From Euglena gracilis (lineage: Eukaryota; Euglenida; Euglenophyceae; Euglenales): a DNA stretch of 64,000 nucleotides. Below, piece by piece: positions 45,801-52,094 of the stretch. The stretch covers positions 27,946,541-28,010,540 of the forward strand of contig CP154957.1 of NCBI GenBank assembly GCA_039621445.1, given 5' to 3'. The first letter of the stretch is position 1. Every line of letters starts with the position of its first letter. The position numbers and the translations under genes were made by a program. The notes beneath the pieces are model-generated. The model made no database searches. It had not been told where the DNA came from and worked only from the letters and a program-made list of their open reading frames with translations.

Positions 45801-46528
45801 GCCCAAATACGTGTCATAACCTATGTGGGTCCGGCCCAATAATGCACGAACTTTGTTTCAGCGGACCCCCCCCCCCCCACCCCGGGGGGGGTCCGCAGCC
45901 GGGCTGGAGGTGCTGGCTGGAAAAAGGCTGGACCCCGGGGGGGGGGCAGGGTCCCCTCCAGCTTAAAAAAAAACCCTGCCCCCCCCCCACCAGCCATTCC
46001 TGTATTTCCGGTGGCGCCAATTTTTTAGGTCAAAATTTCCTTTTGGCGCCGAAGGAATTTTCTTTGCACGGGTGCTCTGGGTGGGTGGGGGTCGAACCCC
46101 ACCTCCCAGGTGGGTTGACCCCCACCAGGTCTTCCCGTACAGCAGAAGAATTGGGATTGGCAGCAAATCCCTGAGAGTGACAAGAAGAGACGGATGACCG
46201 CAAGAGAAGCTCTGAGCCATCCCTTCGTCACGAAGTTCAAAGGTGTGACCACCCCTGATTCTTGTTTTCCTCCCAGGCAGCGCTGTACGGGGATCCCGAA
46301 AACCCGGTGGGGGGTACTCCTCCCACCGGCCTTCTTTTTTTCTGTTTTTTTTCTGAGGGTGCCAATTTTTTTGGGTCAAATTTCTTTCGGCGCCGAAGGA
46401 ATTTCCTTTTTTCCTTGCGCGGTGCTATGGTGGGTGAGGGGGTGGGGGGGCAGCCCCCCACCTCGTGGGTGGGAGTCCGACCCCCCACCAGTCTTTCCCA
46501 TACAGCTTTGCTCCCAGGACGCCGCTGA
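22225..46528 (+). CDS. LAMMER/CLK-type dual-specificity protein kinase, 14 exons
   Basis: The predicted CDS joins 22225-22326, 22377-22443, 22491-22517, 26709-26862, 26909-26993, 32740-32833, 35902-36007, 36297-36400, 39916-40014, 40133-40196, 43132-43237, 43684-43749, 46164-46242 and 46506-46528 (391 codons plus stop, all junctions in phase). LAMMER kinases phosphorylate SR splicing factors in the nucleus. Visible landmarks are an Arg/Glu-rich N-terminus (residues 1-34), DEEGHF just before the kinase domain, GQGTFAKV (glycine loop; Ala replaces the last Gly), YAIK (Lys86), HTDLKPEN (Asp188), DFGGAT (Asp219), YRAPEV, the family motif EHLALMDKVIGPIP (residues 280-293) and RRMTAREALSHPF. Twelve introns are GT-AG and one is GC-AG. 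The first exon and the last 23 nt are the least certain parts. The start is chosen because an in-frame TAA precedes ATG 22225. Confidence 0.88.
22377..22443 (+). CDS. LAMMER kinase exon 2
   Basis: The acceptor is CCCCCCCAG and the donor GTATGT. It encodes SDEEGHFHVVCGENLTER, the conserved lead-in to the kinase domain. Confidence 0.85.
22491..22517 (+). CDS. LAMMER kinase exon 3 (27-nt microexon)
   Basis: The acceptor is CGCTTGCAG and the donor GTATGC. It encodes YKILDLMGQ and the first base of the glycine-loop Gly, joining exon 4 in phase. Confidence 0.85.
23118..23152. repeat. Interstitial telomere-like tract (GGGTTA)n
   Basis: GGGTTAGGGTTAGGGTTAGG within kinase intron 3, preceded by degenerate GGGTTTGGG units. 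Degenerate tracts of the same type recur at 29320-29345, 29817-29910, 36795-36960 and 37905-37950. Confidence 0.75.
23597..24195. mobile_element. MITE (hAT-like), CAGGCTG...CAGCCTG, with nested MITE
   Basis: The termini CAGGCTGCTTTTTTT and TTAAAAACAGCCTG are inverted. The 8-bp flanks TGTTCCAT (23589-23596 and 24196-24203) are identical, as expected for a hAT-type insertion. A second MITE (23882-24169) is inserted inside it. Without that insert the element is about 303 bp. The interior has a GGCGCCTTTGGCG palindrome and G/C-run hairpins. It lies in kinase intron 3. Confidence 0.85.
23882..24169. mobile_element. Nested MITE (hAT-like), 288 bp
   Basis: The perfect 18-bp terminal inverted repeats are CAGGCTTCTTTTTAAG(TC) and CTTAAAAAGAAGCCTG. 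The 8-bp target duplication GTCGGCAC is identical on both sides (23874-23881 and 24170-24177). It is inserted in the 23597-24195 element. The interior holds G/C-run hairpins and a TTTTCGGCGC/GCGCCGAAAA palindrome. Confidence 0.9.
24374..24659. mobile_element. MITE (hAT-like), 286 bp
   Basis: The termini are CAGGGATTTTTTTAAG and CTTAAAAAAACCCCTG. The 8-bp target duplication GACCCAAT is perfect (24366-24373 and 24660-24667). The internal layout (GGACCCCC..., TTTTCGGCGCCG, C-runs, GGTCTTAA) matches the nested MITE at 23882. It lies in kinase intron 3. Confidence 0.9.
24727..24862. repeat. Microsatellite (ATCTAT)n then (ATCT)n
   Basis: About nine hexamers (TCTATA) change into about 20 tetramers (TATC). 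The switch in unit at about 24780 indicates two expansion phases. Confidence 0.95.
25320..25430. repeat. GGTCGCTAGCGACC palindrome cluster
   Basis: GGTCGCTAGCGACC occurs twice, with partial units and GGTGGTCGGAGCGACC. A second cluster is at 26400-26490 (GCTAGCGACCGGTCGCTAGC). Both lie in kinase intron 3. Confidence 0.75.
25555..26310. repeat. G/C-run repeat block with ~90-bp tandem duplication
   Basis: 25600-26040 carries diverged copies of the CTCAAAGTG...CAAAGCCCAAAAATT units seen in the foldback arms. GGATTTTGTTATTGGAGGGC and a close variant frame it at 25553 and 26081. At 26145-26310 a unit starting CCCCCGCTAGACGACCAAGG occurs twice in tandem. No gene. Confidence 0.65.
26709..26862 (+). 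CDS. LAMMER kinase exon 4
   Basis: Encodes GTFAKVIEAWDRK...YAIKIV...RRKDKEDR. The donor is GTATGT. A duplicated acceptor lies 18 nt upstream (exon would start at 26691). Confidence 0.9.
26909..26993 (+). CDS. LAMMER kinase exon 5
   Basis: Encodes CSVKVVSSFMYNDPRQD..HLCIVFPKL. It is preceded by a 46-nt intron. The donor is GTTTGC. Confidence 0.9.
28147..28425. repeat. Dispersed T-rich repeat, copy in intron 5
   Basis: The segment from CACCCAACGCCTGA to GCATTTCAGACGCCAGGTG is made of short phrases such as TTTTTGCACTT, TTATCTCAAAAATGTTTGCA and GACCTTTGGGCAAATTTTTT. A diverged, longer copy with an internal insert lies at 34388-34822 in intron 6. Its nature is unknown. Confidence 0.75.
28741..29047. 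mobile_element. MITE (hAT-like), 307 bp, GCTTGTGCTTA family
   Basis: The termini CAGGCTTGTGCTTA and TAAGCACAAGCATG are inverted. The 8-bp flanks ACGATCAC/ACGACCAC match at 7 of 8. The interior has GGTGCCTACCCCACGGGGG, GTGCTAGGGGCAGGCACCC, a GGCGCCAAAGGCGCC palindrome and GGCCATTTTCAATGAAAATT. A near-identical copy lies at 38078-38368. It is in kinase intron 5. Confidence 0.88.
32740..32833 (+). CDS. LAMMER kinase exon 6
   Basis: The acceptor is CTTTTACAG. It encodes GPSLLDFINKN...EITRQLCEALD. The donor is GTATGC. Confidence 0.9.
33341..33686. mobile_element. MITE (hAT-like), 346 bp
   Basis: The termini are CAGACCATTGCTTA and TAAGCAATGGTATG. The 8-bp target duplication ATCAGGAC is identical (33333-33340 and 33687-33694). 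The interior repeats GTGACTGACTGG about five times and has CGGCGCCGAAGGCGTCG. It lies in kinase intron 6. A related, unbounded segment with the same GACTGACTGG phrase lies at 36985-37190 and another at 38400-38690. Confidence 0.88.
34388..34822. repeat. Dispersed T-rich repeat, copy in intron 6
   Basis: Diverged copy of 28147-28425, running from ACACCCAACGCCTGA to CATTTCAGACGCTAGGTG, with an extra segment of about 140 bp in the middle (about 34555-34700). Confidence 0.75.
35902..36007 (+). CDS. LAMMER kinase exon 7 (catalytic loop)
   Basis: Encodes LHTEMSLIHTDLKPENILLV with the catalytic Asp. The acceptor is CCACTGCAG and the donor GTTGAC. Confidence 0.92.
36297..36400 (+). CDS. LAMMER kinase exon 8 (activation segment)
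   Basis: Encodes YNIRIIDFGGATDE...STRHYRAPEVIV. The acceptor is CAAGAAG and the donor GTGTGT. Confidence 0.92.
36401..38077. other. Kinase intron 8, left part
   Basis: The intron holds GGCCAGGTCGGCCC palindromes near 36525, a degenerate CCCTAACC tract (36795-36960), GACTGACTGG repeats (36985-37190), a block with GGCGCCTTTGGCGCC at 37590, and A/T-rich spacer. No exon was found here. Confidence 0.5.
38078..38368. mobile_element. MITE (hAT-like), 291 bp, GCTTGTGCTTA family
   Basis: The termini are CAGGCTTGTGCTTA and TAAGCACAAGCATG. The 8-bp target duplication GTCCGGAC is perfect (38070-38077 and 38369-38376). It is nearly identical to 28741-29047, differing in G/C-run lengths and a shortened central palindrome. 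It lies in kinase intron 8. Confidence 0.92.
39916..40014 (+). CDS. LAMMER kinase exon 9
   Basis: Encodes GWMYGADMWSVGCILIELYT...FDTHENR. The acceptor is TTTCACAG and the donor GTATCA. Confidence 0.92.
40133..40196 (+). CDS. LAMMER kinase exon 10 (LAMMER signature)
   Basis: Encodes EHLALMDKVIGPIPDWFSRR. It ends at a GC donor (CAG|GCATGC), the only junction that fuses in frame with exon 11. Confidence 0.88.
40315..40690. repeat. ~30-bp minisatellite
   Basis: About 12 tandem copies of a unit like GTGACCTTGATCAAGGACAC plus TTGGGTCAAA, with length variants. It lies in kinase intron 10. Each unit contains the palindrome CTTGATCAAG. Confidence 0.92.
43132..43237 (+). CDS. LAMMER kinase exon 11
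   Basis: Encodes ESARKYFRSDGRLRWPE...VDHSQRLE. The acceptor is TTTTTCTCAG and the donor GTGTGG. Confidence 0.9.
43684..43749 (+). CDS. LAMMER kinase exon 12
   Basis: Encodes DLCPDSDFISLLKGMLDYSQ. The acceptor is CTGTTTGTAG. The 3' end is uncertain (donor GTGCTC at 43750 chosen for phase). Confidence 0.75.
44375..44715. repeat. T-rich tandem array (TTTTTTGCGCAT)n
   Basis: Units of TTTTGCGCATTTTTTGC and CCAATTTTGCACATTTTC are repeated, with longer subunits near 44520-44660. It lies in kinase intron 12. A related TTTTTGCATAATTTGC array lies at 46605-46880. Confidence 0.85.
46164..46242 (+). CDS. LAMMER kinase exon 13
   Basis: Encodes IPESDKKRRMTAREALSHPF and VTKFK. Two in-phase acceptors are possible (exon from 46164 or, 21 nt longer, from 46143). 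Confidence 0.85.
46276..46505. mobile_element. Introner-like TIR element supplying a 3' splice site
   Basis: The left end CTGTACGGGGATCCCG and the right end CTTTCCCATACAG are inverted relatives and flank a GGCGCCGAAGG-containing hairpin. The right end coincides with the acceptor of kinase intron 13. The sequence before the intron-12 acceptor (45990-46142, ending CTTCCCGTACAG) is a clear homologue of the right half, and 44964 (CTGTATGGGAGTCCCCG) resembles the left end. No clean target duplication is seen. Confidence 0.5.
46506..46528 (+). CDS. LAMMER kinase terminal exon (tentative)
   Basis: The acceptor CCCATACAG is followed by a short in-phase tail ALLPGRR and TGA. It is chosen only because phase and acceptor fit. 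A different 3' end is possible. Confidence 0.4.
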
Positions 46529-48677
46529 AGCTGAAGTGGGCCCCATCCCGGGAGGAGGTCCAGCCAGCAATGGGTGGAAATGGGGCAATTTTTGTGTCAA
46601 TTTTTTTTTGCATAATTTGCAGTTTTGGGGTTTTTTTTTTGCAGTTTCCATTTTTATCCCCCCCCCCTCTATAAATGAAAGCCCCAATGTCCAAAAATTA
46701 CCAATTTGCAGGGAGAAATGTGCAATTGCATAGTTTGCAATTTTTTGCATAATCCAAAACCTTGAAAACTTGCACTTTTTGCATAATTTGCATTTTTGTT
46801 GCAGAGTGAAAGTTTTGTGAAAAGTCGCATTTTTTTTGCATTTTCTTTTGCATTTTTTTGCATAGTTTGCCTTTTCGGCTTTTTTGGGAGGGCAATTGCA
46901 ACAGGCAAATTGTTCTACTACCAGACAGCTGGAAGCTGCATGCACACATTTTTGGACCAATTTCACACTAACAGCAGTTGCATAATGAAATACAAGTGCA
47001 TGCAATTGGGCAAACGGGCCATGTGATTTTGCAAGTTTGCACCATGCTTCTCTTTGGCGTTTTCTTTTTTTGCATTTTTTTTTTGGAAAAGCAAAAAGCA
47101 GTGTCTTTGTGGAAGACACTGTTTTGTTTTTGCTTTATGTTAAGAAGTTGGACCCCTATTGCACATTGCAAATATTACTGCATTTTGGATGTTTCAGAGG
47201 TTTGGCTTTCAGGGGAATTTTTCAGGTTTATGAAATTGGTCCACCCCATTTTTAAATTCTCAAACTTCAGAGGGGAGGTGTCATTTAGGGGTTTTTTTAA
47301 GTCTTGGACCCCGGGGGGTAGGGGTGGGTGGGTCCGGCCGAGCCCCCCCCCCCCCCTCCGGGGGGTCCCCCGGGGTGGATATACTTTTTGGCACCGAAAT
47401 TTTTGAAAGGGTGCTATTTTTTTAGCATTTTTTTCGCGATTTTTTGGCCATTTTCGGGAAAAGGTGGGTGGGTCTCCCCCCTCTTAAAAAACCCCCTGTA
47501 TTTAGGGGGGGGGTCTCTGAGCTCCTATCTGTTCATGGGTAAGAGCGAAGGTTATTTTGACCCCCTTCCTCCCCCTCTTTGTGCCAACTCGGGAGAACCA
47601 AGATTTCCGGTATTAACAGACTCCCACTGCAGGAAATTTTCTTGGATAGTGGTCCCCCGCATCTGTTGATATTTTATTTTAATCCTAATTTTGCATCTGG
47701 CCCAGTTACGCCCGTTTTATTGGGCCCAGGTCCAAAAATGGGACCGTAAAAGGTGGATCTGCCAGCAAGGAAATTTGTATTTTGGAAATGACTCTCCAGG
47801 TCCGCCGAGTTGTCCAAAGGGCCCAGTCGAAGAATGCAAGCCTGTGCAACGCCTTATCCAATGGTAACTGGCTTTCCCGGTAATTCCATGGCTGGTCGAC
47901 GTAATGCTCTGAATCCGCAGCCTCATTTTTGATGCGTCTTTCGGCCATTTTTGGCCTGTTTTTGGCCCGTCTTTGGCCCGTTTTTGGACAAAAAAACAGG
48001 CCAAAAAAGTAACACAATCTTCAAAATATCTCGAAAATGAAGCAAAATCAAAGAAAATGTTTGCAATCAAATGAAGCCCTTGGAACACCCTCTCTAAGTG
48101 TATTTTGGGTTTCCCGTGACTCCCCGCCTTGCCTGAGAAACGGCCATTTTATGTCCCATTCTAGGGCGGTTTTTTTTGGGCCGAAGAGATCGCGAAATGC
48201 TAAATATCTCGAAAATGAAGCAAAATCAAGCAAAATATCCGTCCTTTAAATGCCCCATGTGATGGTGTTTTGATTTTACAACAACTCCCCCTGCGTAGCC
48301 CAAGATATGGCTATTTACGCCCCAAAACAGCGCTGCAGGCTTGACCGAGCAGGACCGGGCTGTTGGGTTGGGCCAGGCCAGGCTGGGCCAGGGTGGGCCG
48401 CCAGGCCGAGTCATGCTGGGCCGCTGGGCATGTTGTTTTTGATTACAAAGATCTCAGCATTAATTAAAACCTGGTACCCGTTTTCCCAGTTATCAGCCAG
48501 CAGCCTTTTTCCAACCCGAATTTTCCAGTCTGAACAGGACCGCCCCCCCCCCCCCCAGGACTCCCAGCGACGCCCTGGTTCCTCCGCCCCCCCCCCCTCG
48601 AAGGATTGCAATGTCATGAATTTTTCACTCACCTTTTTTTTTGAAACACAATCCTCTCTTGTTCTCAGCGTCCCATC
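46529..48677. other. Spacer after the kinase gene
   Basis: The spacer holds TTTGCAT-rich DNA (46.6-47.1 kb) and a MITE-like block at about 47285-47510 with TTTTTTTAAGTCTTGGACCC and CTCTTAAAAAACCCCCTG ends but no verifiable target duplication. A repeated phrase AAATATCTCGAAAATGAAGC occurs at 48026 and 48210. No gene is recognised. Confidence 0.4.
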
Positions 48678-48920
48678 CAGGCTGTATTTTTGTCGGGTGC
48701 TGACCCCGGCACTCCAAGGCACTCCCGATCCGACCCCCCCCCCCGGGGGTAGGGCACACGGCCAAAAGTGCCCTAGCACAGACCCCGGCGCCAAGACGCT
48801 GGGGAGCCAAAAATGGCCTATTTTAAAGGAATGTGCCTGGGCGCAGGCCGAAATCCGACCCCCCCCGGGGGGGCGGTAGTGCGTGCCTGGGCAGCCACGG
48901 GGTTGGTAAAAAACAGCCTG
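48678..48920. mobile_element. MITE (hAT-like), 243 bp
   Basis: The termini are CAGGCTGTATTTTTG and TAAAAAACAGCCTG. The 8-bp flanks GTCCCATC/GTTCCATC match at 7 of 8. The interior is related to the outer MITE at 23597-24195 in inverted orientation (GGCACTCCCGATCCGACCCC, GGGCACACGGCCAAAAGTGC, GCCAAAAATGGCC). It sits directly before an RS-rich frame. Confidence 0.82.
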
Positions 48921-48936
48921 GTTCCATCTTACCCCT

Positions 48937-49059
48937 ATGGTCCCAGGTTCTTCGCCACGGGGCTCCAAGTCCAAGGCATCCCACTCTCCGCTTCGTCGAA
49001 GCCGTGACTCCTCGGGTGGCCGGCAAGATGGCAGGCGCCGATCGAAAAGCAATGACTGA
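48937..49059 (+). CDS. Possible exon of an Arg/Ser-rich protein
   Basis: A 40-codon frame reads GSSPRGSKSKASHSPLRRSR and continues DSSGGRQDGRRRSKSND before a TGA. The RS/SR density and acceptor-like TGGTCCCAG at its start would fit the C-terminal RS domain of a splicing factor. No partner exon with an RNA-binding domain was found. It could be chance in GC-rich DNA. Confidence 0.3.
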   Translation: MVPGSSPRGSKSKASHSPLRRSRDSSGGRQDGRRRSKSND

Positions 49060-49715
49060 TTTCTCATCTTACCGTCTCCAAACATCTCGCCACAGGTTCA
49101 AAACATGCCGTGGTCGAGAGACCGCACAAACGTTTTTTTTCGGCATGTGATCTCATAGATACTGAACAACCATTGGCTTTTGGAACACTTTTTTAAAGAA
49201 ACAAACTCCAATGAGGATCAGCATCTGGAAGGATTGGTTCCCCATTTTTGATTTTCTCTCATTTAGTCCACATCTTTCCCCAATTGTTGAAGTCCAACCG
49301 ATTTCTCCATCTTCTTGTCTCCTGTCCTGGCTCACCAACCTGACCACATGGATCAACGTCTTGCTTGTATATTTTGTTTCCATCAATCCGGTGTGCTAGG
49401 AAGGAATCCAGAAAGCATGATTATATTTTGGAGAGCCAAGAGAGGACCGTAAGCATGCAACGTGCGGTGCCAAAATTCAGTTTTTTTTTTTTAGTGGCCT
49501 GCCCCTCACCCGGTGCTTTTTTCGAGCGTGTTGCGAAAAGTCAGCGCAGTTAAACAAGGAGTGCACACACCGATCCCCCCCAAGCCAAGGGACACTGCGG
49601 GAACCAGTGGCTCTTTGTTTTGTGGCTCGTGTTCCATGCCCCATGAGGGGTCGGCGCCACTCACCGTCCCGAGCCGGACCGAACCCACGACGACACCTCG
49701 GGCTCCGCACTTTGC

Positions 49716-49817
49716 CATTGTGAGGCCATGCCTTGTTCGCCGGCGGTGTTGTGTGATTGTTCGTTGTGCTGGGTTAGGCGTCTCCCCTTAGTGCCTTTTT
49801 TTCGCCGGAGTTGGCTG
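49716..49817 (+). repeat. DIRS left inverted terminal repeat
   Basis: Starts CATTGTGAGGCCATGCC and ends CGCCGGAGTTGGCTG. Its reverse complement is at 54090-54188. A direct but diverged copy (start of a second DIRS element) is at 54330-54430. Confidence 0.9.
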
Positions 49818-49973
49818 ATTCCTAATTTGCCCTTCGACACCCAGAAGAAAGGAACGTCAAATACCTCAGCAATTGAGAAAAGAAGAAGACAATCAATCAA
49901 TTCAAATTATCCAGAGAGTCACGCTCGTGCAGAAACTCAAATCAAAAGTTGTTGAATTTTTCGAAAGAGTTCA

Positions 49974-52019
49974 ATGAGAAATGCAACTTCAAAGACGCAC
50001 AGCGCTGGAGAACTTCAAGCCGCAGCAGCAGCAGCTGGACAACCTGACGACGCAGGTCGACTGTGGCGAACCGTGGCCGCCCCTTCACCAAAAGAAATTT
50101 TCCCCACAGAAATTTCCAACACCCAAACCCCCCAAAGTGATGGCCACGGACCCTGGCAGACAGTGGTCGGAAGACCCCGCAAGGGGCAGAGACAACAACC
50201 AGCTGGCCTCTACGGCCATTGGAACCAGGGCCATGGAGGCCATCGGTTCAAAACACACAATACATTCATGCGGGGCTATGGCAGCCAAAACCGCACAGGC
50301 CATAACGGCACAACCGGCCATGACGACATCTACAGCATCAAAAGTCGCTGGAACAAAGGCCAAGGTGGCCACCAGCACCAGGGCCCCACAGGACATGGCA
50401 GGGGCAGAAAAGGTCAAACACCCCCCCCCCACCCTTTCTCATTCACATCACCCCTCAGGGGTCAAGGGTGGGGCCCCAAGAACCCCTCCAGATTTCAAAT
50501 GGGCATGGCGACCCAGAACCGAATCAGGCCATTGGGGGCTTTATCATCAAGGCCACTGGGGCCAGAAAATTCAACAAGAAGATCAGAAATTACAACAAAG
50601 CCACAAGGGGGGTCCTTCACAGGCCCCCCAGAAGCTAATGGTCAGCCCTGCAAGGGCTTTGTACTTAAATGGGCAGCCCCCTGCCAGCCCCAGGAGGAAG
50701 ATTGCCCCCCAGGGGCCAGCTGGCAACAGGAAGGGGGAGACTCCCCACCAGCATTTATTCAATCAAAAAGGGGGGGACCCTCAGAGGCCCCCCTATGGTA
50801 TGGCTACCAACCCCATCAACATCAAGCAGACCAGATAGGCCAAACAGGGGCAGTAAGCCCTATGGTATGTATTCCAACAACAAGATGCTCCAGAGAGAGA
50901 GTGAGAAGAGAGGAGAGTGCATGCACACCCCCCCAGGAACATTTGCTTTTTCCAAGGGCTCAAGCCCTAGGGGCTATAGGGGCTGTGAAATGTCCAACAC
51001 CCCCCACCCAGCCCCTAAACAATCATCTGATTCAGGAAATAAATTCCATGGAGGAAAAATGGGGAGATACCCCCCTGTACCAGAGACTTCAGAAAAGTCT
51101 AAAATGGTGGTCAAAAAATGCCCCCCCAGCAACATGTCAATTAATCAAAAATGGAATTCAACCCCCCTGGGTAAATCCCCCAAAATTGTCCACACACCCA
51201 AAACCCAGGGCCAATCTGGACCTGAACCAGGCAGAAAAAATTCTGCTGGATTACGAAAAAACTGGGTCAATAAAACGAGTTTGGGATTCAGAATCCGAGC
51301 ATTTAATCCCATGGTTTCTAATTTCGAAACCAGAAGGGGGAACAACAAAATGGAGAATGATCAGCGACTGCAGAGAAATAAATCAGCAGTTTCAAGTAAA
51401 ACCTTTCAAGCTGGATCATATCCAGCACATTTTCCCAGTTTTGGAAAAAGGCCACTGGGCAGCAAAAATAGACCTGAAGGATGCCTATTTCCATATTCCA
51501 TTAAGTCCTGGCCTAAGGCCATTTTTAAGGCATCAGGTAGGGGGGCAGACCTGGGAATTTCAAACAGGCTGCTTTGGGCTAAATGTAATGCCCCAAATTT
51601 TCATGTCAGTAATGAAGACATTCGAAAAACTGTGGAGAAAAAGGGGCATCCAGGTCTTTATTTACCTGGACGACATTTTACTGGTGGCCCCCACCCAAAA
51701 CATTTTGCAAAGTCACCTGAACAGAGTTGTCAAAGATTTGCTGGATTCTGGGTTCAAAATCAATGTGAAAAAGTCAACCCTGCAGCCCACCCAAGTGGTA
51801 ACCCACCTGGGTTTTCAACTGAACTTCCAGCAAGGAAAGTTACAAGTGCCCCCCCAGAAAATAAAAACTATAAAAAAGGAGCTGGGAAAAATCGTGAAAA
51901 AAGATTACATGTCAAAAAGGCAGTTGGCTGCCATTTTGGGTCAAATAAGATGCAATCTAATGGCCCTGCCCTTTTTAAGGGCTTTTACAGACACCCTGGC
52001 AAATTTTTTGGTGACATAG
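49974..52019 (+). CDS. DIRS gag-like and reverse transcriptase ORF
   Basis: The 681-codon ORF has a Gly/Gln/His/Pro-rich basic N-terminal half (residues about 1-370), likely the nucleic-acid-binding gag-like part. A reverse transcriptase follows. It is preceded by WGDTPLYQRLQKSLKWW and contains WFLISKPEGGTTKWRMISD, AKIDLKDAYFHIPL (motif A), FGLNVMPQIF (motif B), IYLDD (YLDD residues 564-567, motif C) and THLGFQLNFQ. The frame ends at TAG (52017-52019), exactly where RNase H should begin. The downstream ORF continues in the same frame, so the two are either one protein read through the TAG or an element broken by it. Confidence 0.9.
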   Translation: MRNATSKTHSAGELQAAAAAAGQPDDAGRLWRTVAAPSPKEIFPTEISNTQTPQSDGHGPWQTVVGRPRKGQRQQPAGLYGHWNQGHGGHRFKTHNTFMRGYGSQNRTGHNGTTGHDDIYSIKSRWNKGQGGHQHQGPTGHGRGRKGQTPPPHPFSFTSPLRGQGWGPKNPSRFQMGMATQNRIRPLGALSSRPLGPENSTRRSEITTKPQGGSFTGPPEANGQPCKGFVLKWAAPCQPQEEDCPPGASWQQEGGDSPPAFIQSKRGGPSEAPLWYGYQPHQHQADQIGQTGAVSPMVCIPTTRCSRERVRREESACTPPQEHLLFPRAQALGAIGAVKCPTPPTQPLNNHLIQEINSMEEKWGDTPLYQRLQKSLKWWSKNAPPATCQLIKNGIQPPWVNPPKLSTHPKPRANLDLNQAEKILLDYEKTGSIKRVWDSESEHLIPWFLISKPEGGTTKWRMISDCREINQQFQVKPFKLDHIQHIFPVLEKGHWAAKIDLKDAYFHIPLSPGLRPFLRHQVGGQTWEFQTGCFGLNVMPQIFMSVMKTFEKLWRKRGIQVFIYLDDILLVAPTQNILQSHLNRVVKDLLDSGFKINVKKSTLQPTQVVTHLGFQLNFQQGKLQVPPQKIKTIKKELGKIVKKDYMSKRQLAAILGQIRCNLMALPFLRAFTDTLANFLVT

Positions 52020-52094
52020 TCCACAGCCCCCTGGGACTCAAAACACCCCATTTCCCAGGAAATCAAGGCCCAATTAAGGGAAATAAAAACTCTA

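Noticed and set aside
47285-47510. MITE of the CAGGG...CCCTG family
   Set aside because: The layout fits, but the left end reads TAGGGG and no matching 8-bp duplication could be found, so it is mentioned only as MITE-like.
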